A stretch of 64,000 bases of DNA, from NCBI GenBank assembly GCA_964576255.1, contig CAZNUK010000001.1, positions 79,042 through 143,041 on the forward strand. Direction: 5' to 3'. The notes beneath the pieces are model-generated. The model was not told where the DNA came from. It did not search any database and was given only the letters and a program-made list of their open reading frames with translations. The translations under genes were made by a program, and so were the position numbers. The DNA is from Eshraghiella sp964576255. GTDB lineage: Bacteria > Bacillota > Clostridia > Lachnospirales > Lachnospiraceae. Position 1 is the stretch's first letter; every line of letters starts with the position of its first letter. Positions 60,446 through 64,000 of the stretch are shown here, piece by piece.

Positions 60446-60886
60446 CTACGCGATGATATCTAACAACAAACCTTTAATCTCTCCAACTTTATTTAAAACG
60501 GTGAGATTATCCTTCTCTTCTTTAACAAGCTCCTGAGCCAAATCGTCCAGATTCTTGTCCACTAGTCTTACAATTCCATAAACTCTGTGACGTCCTCTTC
60601 TGTCAAGAAAGTTTTCTCTGGAAAATTCATGAGAGCGGTTTACTACCTCATTAAGGAAATCCTTAACAAGCCCACGATATCGCTTCATATCTGCAATATC
60701 CATATGCTTGGCAAGCTTGTCCCCCTGGGCAGTAATCTGGTCCATCAATGTTGTAAGCTTACTTTGAAGTTCCTTCTCTTCAATATTGCTCACAAGCATA
60801 AATTTAAATTCCCCACTTGCAGCTTTTGCGGTAGTCTGGTTCTCTACCTGTGTTGTTGCATTTACTTCATTAATTTTAATTGACAT
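60446..60886 (-). CDS. yaaR: YaaR/DUF327 family protein
   Basis: 146 residues, helical and cytosolic. KFMLVSNIEEKELQSKLTTLMDQITAQGDKLAKHMDIADMKRYRGLVKDFLNEVV and RHRVYGIVRLVDKNLDDLAQELVKEEKDNLTVLNKVGEIKGLLLDI fit DUF327. Found next to holB throughout Firmicutes; function unknown. Good ribosome site AAAGGAGG. Confidence 0.92.
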   Translation of the reverse strand: MSIKINEVNATTQVENQTTAKAASGEFKFMLVSNIEEKELQSKLTTLMDQITAQGDKLAKHMDIADMKRYRGLVKDFLNEVVNRSHEFSRENFLDRRGRHRVYGIVRLVDKNLDDLAQELVKEEKDNLTVLNKVGEIKGLLLDIIA

Positions 60887-60949
60887 ACCGCTCCTCCTTT
60901 TTATGGGTTAAATCTAATTATATCATAAACTGCCTTTTATGACCAGCAA

Positions 60950-61537
60950 TTAGCTTCTGGTAACTTCATCTATAATTTCCCTGATGCAGGTATCCAATTC
61001 TTGGTTCTTATATCTTTTGGTAATCCCAAGCTCTGCAATTTTATCCTCTGAAAAATCCTGTTCATCTGCCAAAAATCTTCTGCACATCTCAGCATATTTA
61101 GGATTTTCCTGAGCGTCCTCACGCGCCAAGGCTCTGTGAATTCTTACAGAATCCTCTACTTCTATATATATCGGAACAACAACATCACTTCCATAATATT
61201 TCAGATAATTATTGTAGGCTTCAAGAGTGGCAATAATTAAATACTTTTTATCTGTAGTCAAATCAATCTGACCATCATCAAGCGTAAAATATTTCCACAC
61301 ACCATGAACCGTATTATATTCACGAAGCTCAATTATTTTTTTCCGTTTCTGATACTCTGCTACCTTATCATCAGATGTAAAAAAATACTCTCTTCCCTCA
61401 ACCTCTCCTTCCCTCATAGGCCTTGTTGTGTACATAATTACATTATTAAATTTGACCTCGTCCACATCTTTGAGTCTGCTATAAATTGTATCCTTTCCAG
61501 TCGAGCTTTTTCCCATAATTACATATATTTTAGCCAT
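60950..61537 (-). CDS. Guanylate kinase-like protein
   Basis: 195 residues from ATG 61537 (AAGGA upstream). P loop IYVIMGKSSTGKDTIYSRL (GKSSTGKDT), FNNVIMYTTRPMREGEVEGREYFFTSD matching the GMP-binding segment, and RALAREDAQENPKYAEMCRRFLADE late on. It is shorter and more diverged than housekeeping Gmk. Its start overlaps the decarboxylase-family gene end. GMP phosphorylation is likely, but not certain. Confidence 0.8.
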   Translation of the reverse strand: MAKIYVIMGKSSTGKDTIYSRLKDVDEVKFNNVIMYTTRPMREGEVEGREYFFTSDDKVAEYQKRKKIIELREYNTVHGVWKYFTLDDGQIDLTTDKKYLIIATLEAYNNYLKYYGSDVVVPIYIEVEDSVRIHRALAREDAQENPKYAEMCRRFLADEQDFSEDKIAELGITKRYKNQELDTCIREIIDEVTRS

Positions 61538-62906
61538 AAAATTTTCCTTGTATAATTCGTATTTTCTTATCGCAAATTCCTCTAATCTCAACCAACGAGT
61601 CTTTGCACCTTGTTAAATATTCAATAAGTGATTCCGTAATAACCTCTCCGGGAATTACAATCGGTATACCGGGTGGATACGAATATACATATTCACTGCT
61701 TACATAACCGCTTGCATCCTTAAGCATAATTAATTCAGTATCCATTGCTTCGCATTCCCAAGCTTCATATACCTTTTTACTCGGATATGCCCCGCTGTAT
61801 TCTGCGGCCTTACCATGCACAAGTGACGTATCAATTTCTAACAAAGCCTTCCTCAACCTGTTAAATCCATCCATAGTGTCCATACAGGAGGTCATTGCCA
61901 AAACATAATCACCCGATGCCATTTCTAATTCTATACCATATTTATTTAAAAGTAAATTTTTAAGTTGTACACCGTTAATATTAGTTTTTGATGTATCAAT
62001 TACAATTTTAGAATAATCATAACTACAATCCGGCTCGAATAATCTCAGATGTTTAAGGACTAAAAAATCTTTTCTCAAATCAAAAAGACGACTGTAATAT
62101 TCTTCAAATCTATCACCCTGTTTCACATAATCAATACAAGCCTCTACACCTGCCAAAAACAAATATGAAGGACTGGAGGTTTCGTACATATCAACATATT
62201 TTTTAATTCTGTCATATAACAAAATATTATTGACACATAATACGGCTGTCTGAGTAAAACAAGGTAATGTTTTATGAAGACTCATTATTACAATATCTGC
62301 TTTTGATTCACCTATGGTTGTACCCCCATTTAAACCAATATGTGCTCCATGTGCGGCATCCACAATAAGAATTGCCCCGTACCTATGTGTAACCTTGGCA
62401 ATTTCATCAATATTACTAATAACACCCTCATATGTTGGAGATGTAATAACTACCGCTTTCGTATCAGGGTTAGTCATTAGCATCTTATCCACCTGCTCTG
62501 CTGTAATGGGCATATTTATCCCCGTATCCCTGTCAATTTGTGGATAAATATATTCTATTTTTCCTTTTCTGAGGAAAACTGCGTTATATACAGATTTATG
62601 ACAATTTCTTGCAATAAGAATTTTGTCATTGTAATCTATTACTGATGAAATCGCAGACAATATTCCACTTGTACTGCCATTAGCCAAAATAAAAACTTTT
62701 CCACATCCATAGAGCTCTTTAATCCTATCCAAAAGTTTTTTTAAAATCTCTTTTGGATTATGTAAATCGTCAAATCCCTCTATCTCCGTAATATCGTATT
62801 CATAGGGATTCACAATCCACTTCGCTTGTCTTTTGTGCCCCGGCATATGAAAAGGATATATGCCATCATTATGATGTTTTTCTAACGCCTTAATTAATTC
62901 TCCCAT
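61530..62906 (-). CDS. Orn/Lys/Arg decarboxylase-family PLP enzyme
   Basis: 458 residues. The PLP lysine lies in VIMSLHKTLPCFTQTAVL near residue 215; VFILANGSTSGILSAIS, VITSPTYEGVISNID and VDAAHGAHIGLNGG are family motifs. The large decarboxylase C-terminal domain follows (YPPGIPIVIPGEVIT). Length fits the short Firmicutes form (YaaO/SpeA-like). Amino-acid preference (arginine or lysine) cannot be read. It often lies upstream of tmk/holB-type genes, as here. It begins right after the patatin gene. Confidence 0.9.
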   Translation of the reverse strand: MGELIKALEKHHNDGIYPFHMPGHKRQAKWIVNPYEYDITEIEGFDDLHNPKEILKKLLDRIKELYGCGKVFILANGSTSGILSAISSVIDYNDKILIARNCHKSVYNAVFLRKGKIEYIYPQIDRDTGINMPITAEQVDKMLMTNPDTKAVVITSPTYEGVISNIDEIAKVTHRYGAILIVDAAHGAHIGLNGGTTIGESKADIVIMSLHKTLPCFTQTAVLCVNNILLYDRIKKYVDMYETSSPSYLFLAGVEACIDYVKQGDRFEEYYSRLFDLRKDFLVLKHLRLFEPDCSYDYSKIVIDTSKTNINGVQLKNLLLNKYGIELEMASGDYVLAMTSCMDTMDGFNRLRKALLEIDTSLVHGKAAEYSGAYPSKKVYEAWECEAMDTELIMLKDASGYVSSEYVYSYPPGIPIVIPGEVITESLIEYLTRCKDSLVEIRGICDKKIRIIQGKFYG

Positions 62907-62914
62907 TGTTATTC

Positions 62915-63829
62915 CTACATATATTTGTTAAATAAATCATTAATTTTGTTCATCTCTGAATTAATTGTGTTCTCCAGTCTGGTATGTCTGGTCTTATATT
63001 CAAAATTAAGATAATCACTGTTAACGGACATCATATATTGTTGCTTAGATTCAGCGTCATCTCTGCCGTAAAAACTCAACTCTCTTACTCCGTCCAAGTA
63101 TCCAAGCTCCATCCTAAGCTTTGCTCCGGTTGAAGAAAAATCTAAAGTTCCATCAATAAAATCACCAATACTCTTATGAGGCTTAATAAAGATGAATTTT
63201 GCATCAGGGTATTTTTCATAATTAATCTTAGTCTCAGGAGACATTCCCACCACAATAAAATTACGGATTCCTTCTATGTACAATGGCATAATTGGCAGAT
63301 TATCCTTAATTCCGCCATCCCTATACATCTTCCCCCCAATTTCAACCGGTGAATATATTATAGGTAGAGCTGAAGATGCCAGTAATATTTTTTTAATCTC
63401 CTCATCTGGACGATAATTCAGCGAAAAATATCTGGCAATTCCCTCCCCGCCACCATTATCATCATATTCTGTTACAGATACATATAATCGTCTCTGGCTG
63501 TTTCTAAGCTGTTCCATATCTATATATTTGTCCACAATATTTAATAGACCTTCTCTTGAAACAAAGCCTTCCCTAAAATCTATAAGCTTTTCATCTATTT
63601 GCAAAAACTGCTCGGGAGAAATATCACTCCAAATCTTTTCTGCAAGCTTGGCATCTGAATTATCAAATAGCACCATATTCAGTGCTCCCACGCTGGCTCC
63701 TGAAACCGCTGTAATCATATCACTAATTCCGTATTGCTCCAAGGCTTTAAAAACACCAGCCTGATATGCTCCCTTACCGCCACCTCCGGCAAGTACCAGC
63801 CCCCATTCGTGTTCAGAAAAATTATACAT
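62915..63829 (-). CDS. Patatin-like phospholipase
   Basis: 304 residues. Oxyanion-loop GGGGKGAYQAGV near residue 16, the GxSxG serine in AVSGASVGALN near 42, and the Asp of the Ser-Asp dyad in YRDGGIKDNLPI near 168, so the active site is complete. No signal peptide or anchor, so it acts in the cytosol or on the inner membrane face. Substrates are probably phospholipids or acyl esters. Good ribosome site AAGGAGG. Confidence 0.92.
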   Translation of the reverse strand: MYNFSEHEWGLVLAGGGGKGAYQAGVFKALEQYGISDMITAVSGASVGALNMVLFDNSDAKLAEKIWSDISPEQFLQIDEKLIDFREGFVSREGLLNIVDKYIDMEQLRNSQRRLYVSVTEYDDNGGGEGIARYFSLNYRPDEEIKKILLASSALPIIYSPVEIGGKMYRDGGIKDNLPIMPLYIEGIRNFIVVGMSPETKINYEKYPDAKFIFIKPHKSIGDFIDGTLDFSSTGAKLRMELGYLDGVRELSFYGRDDAESKQQYMMSVNSDYLNFEYKTRHTRLENTINSEMNKINDLFNKYM

Positions 63830-63948
63830 ATTATTCCCTCCTTGTATCTATACTATATTACTATAGCACATTTAAGATTCCTTTTATAGTAAAAAAAAGA
63901 ACCTCACATCGGAGATTCCTACAAACAAATATAAAATGATATAAAAAG

Positions 63949-64000
63949 TGCCCAGAACCGGAATCGAACCAGTGACACGTGGATTTTCAGTCCACTGCTC
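63949..64000 (-). tRNA. tRNA-Phe (GAA), 3' part (cut by window edge)
   Basis: Visible part covers the anticodon arm GTGGA-CTGAAAA-TCCAC (anticodon GAA), the T arm ACTGG-TTCGATT-CCGGT and the 3' acceptor strand TCTGGGC with discriminator A. CCA is not encoded. The 5' part lies past the right edge. Confidence 0.92.

Noticed and set aside
63880..63930. Terminator between patatin gene and tRNA-Phe
   Set aside because: No convincing stem with a T run was found in this stretch.

Overview
The window is a low-GC Firmicutes chromosome segment, most likely Lachnospiraceae. Evidence: a standard Firmicutes gene order yaaR-holB-yaaT(ricT)-yfiC-rsmI, a sporulation gene (yyaC), flagellin with fliS and a DUF6240-type protein, many proteins with Thr/Pro/Glu-rich linkers, and Rpn-type (PD-(D/E)XK) proteins typical of this family. 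Nearly all genes are on the minus strand. No rRNA, CRISPR array, prophage or integrase was seen. There is one complete tRNA (Cys) and one cut by the right edge (Phe).

Layout. 1-1.5 kb: start of a GdpP-like c-di-AMP phosphodiesterase and a membrane GGDEF protein. 1.6-6.0 kb: a five-gene NAD salvage operon (nrtR-pncA-prs-nadV-nadE) with a perfect palindrome laid over its promoter. 6.0-6.3 kb: a ~250-bp near-perfect hairpin element. 6.3-8.4 kb: a two-component system. 8.5-9.9 kb: a small membrane protein and an Rpn-like nuclease. 10.1-11.4 kb: rpsF-ssb-rpsR and DUF951. 11.5-12.8 kb: a coiled-coil membrane gene carrying an early in-frame stop. 13.1-16.2 kb: LysM/DUF5711/CvpA operon. 16.3-19.7 kb: yyaC, another coiled-coil membrane protein, a PTS IIC-like permease and a small protein.

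19.7-28.6 kb is the most unusual part: a PP2C phosphatase, a membrane trypsin-like protease with an FHA domain, an XRE regulator, and two tandemly duplicated transmembrane Ser/Thr kinases with zinc ribbons, Thr-rich linkers and diverged MORN-like outer domains. The protease and both kinases share the same promoter architecture with a TCCA-AAA-TGGA dyad between -35 and -10, so they look like one regulon. Each kinase is paired with an Rpn-like gene; one of these is a deletion pseudogene.

28.6-35 kb: pgi, a small membrane protein, mtnN, TSCPD protein, murG, a HIT protein, an orphan ATPase and a flavodoxin-SCP2 fusion. 35.1-45.6 kb: a Tad/Flp pilus operon (tadZ, tadA, tadB, tadC, a 55-residue Flp pilin, DUF5702 protein, two TadE-like proteins, prepilin peptidase) running into an FHA protein and a rhomboid protease. 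45.8-51 kb: YaaL, FliS, flagellin behind a sigma-28 promoter, and a large DUF6240 flagellar protein. 51-54.2 kb: glgB and mraY. 54.2-56.8 kb: a three-gene secreted/membrane surface locus. 56.9-63.8 kb: rsmI, trmN6, ricT, holB, yaaR, a guanylate-kinase-like protein, an Orn/Lys/Arg decarboxylase-family enzyme and a patatin.

All functional statements come from reading translated sequences for motifs; no database search was run.
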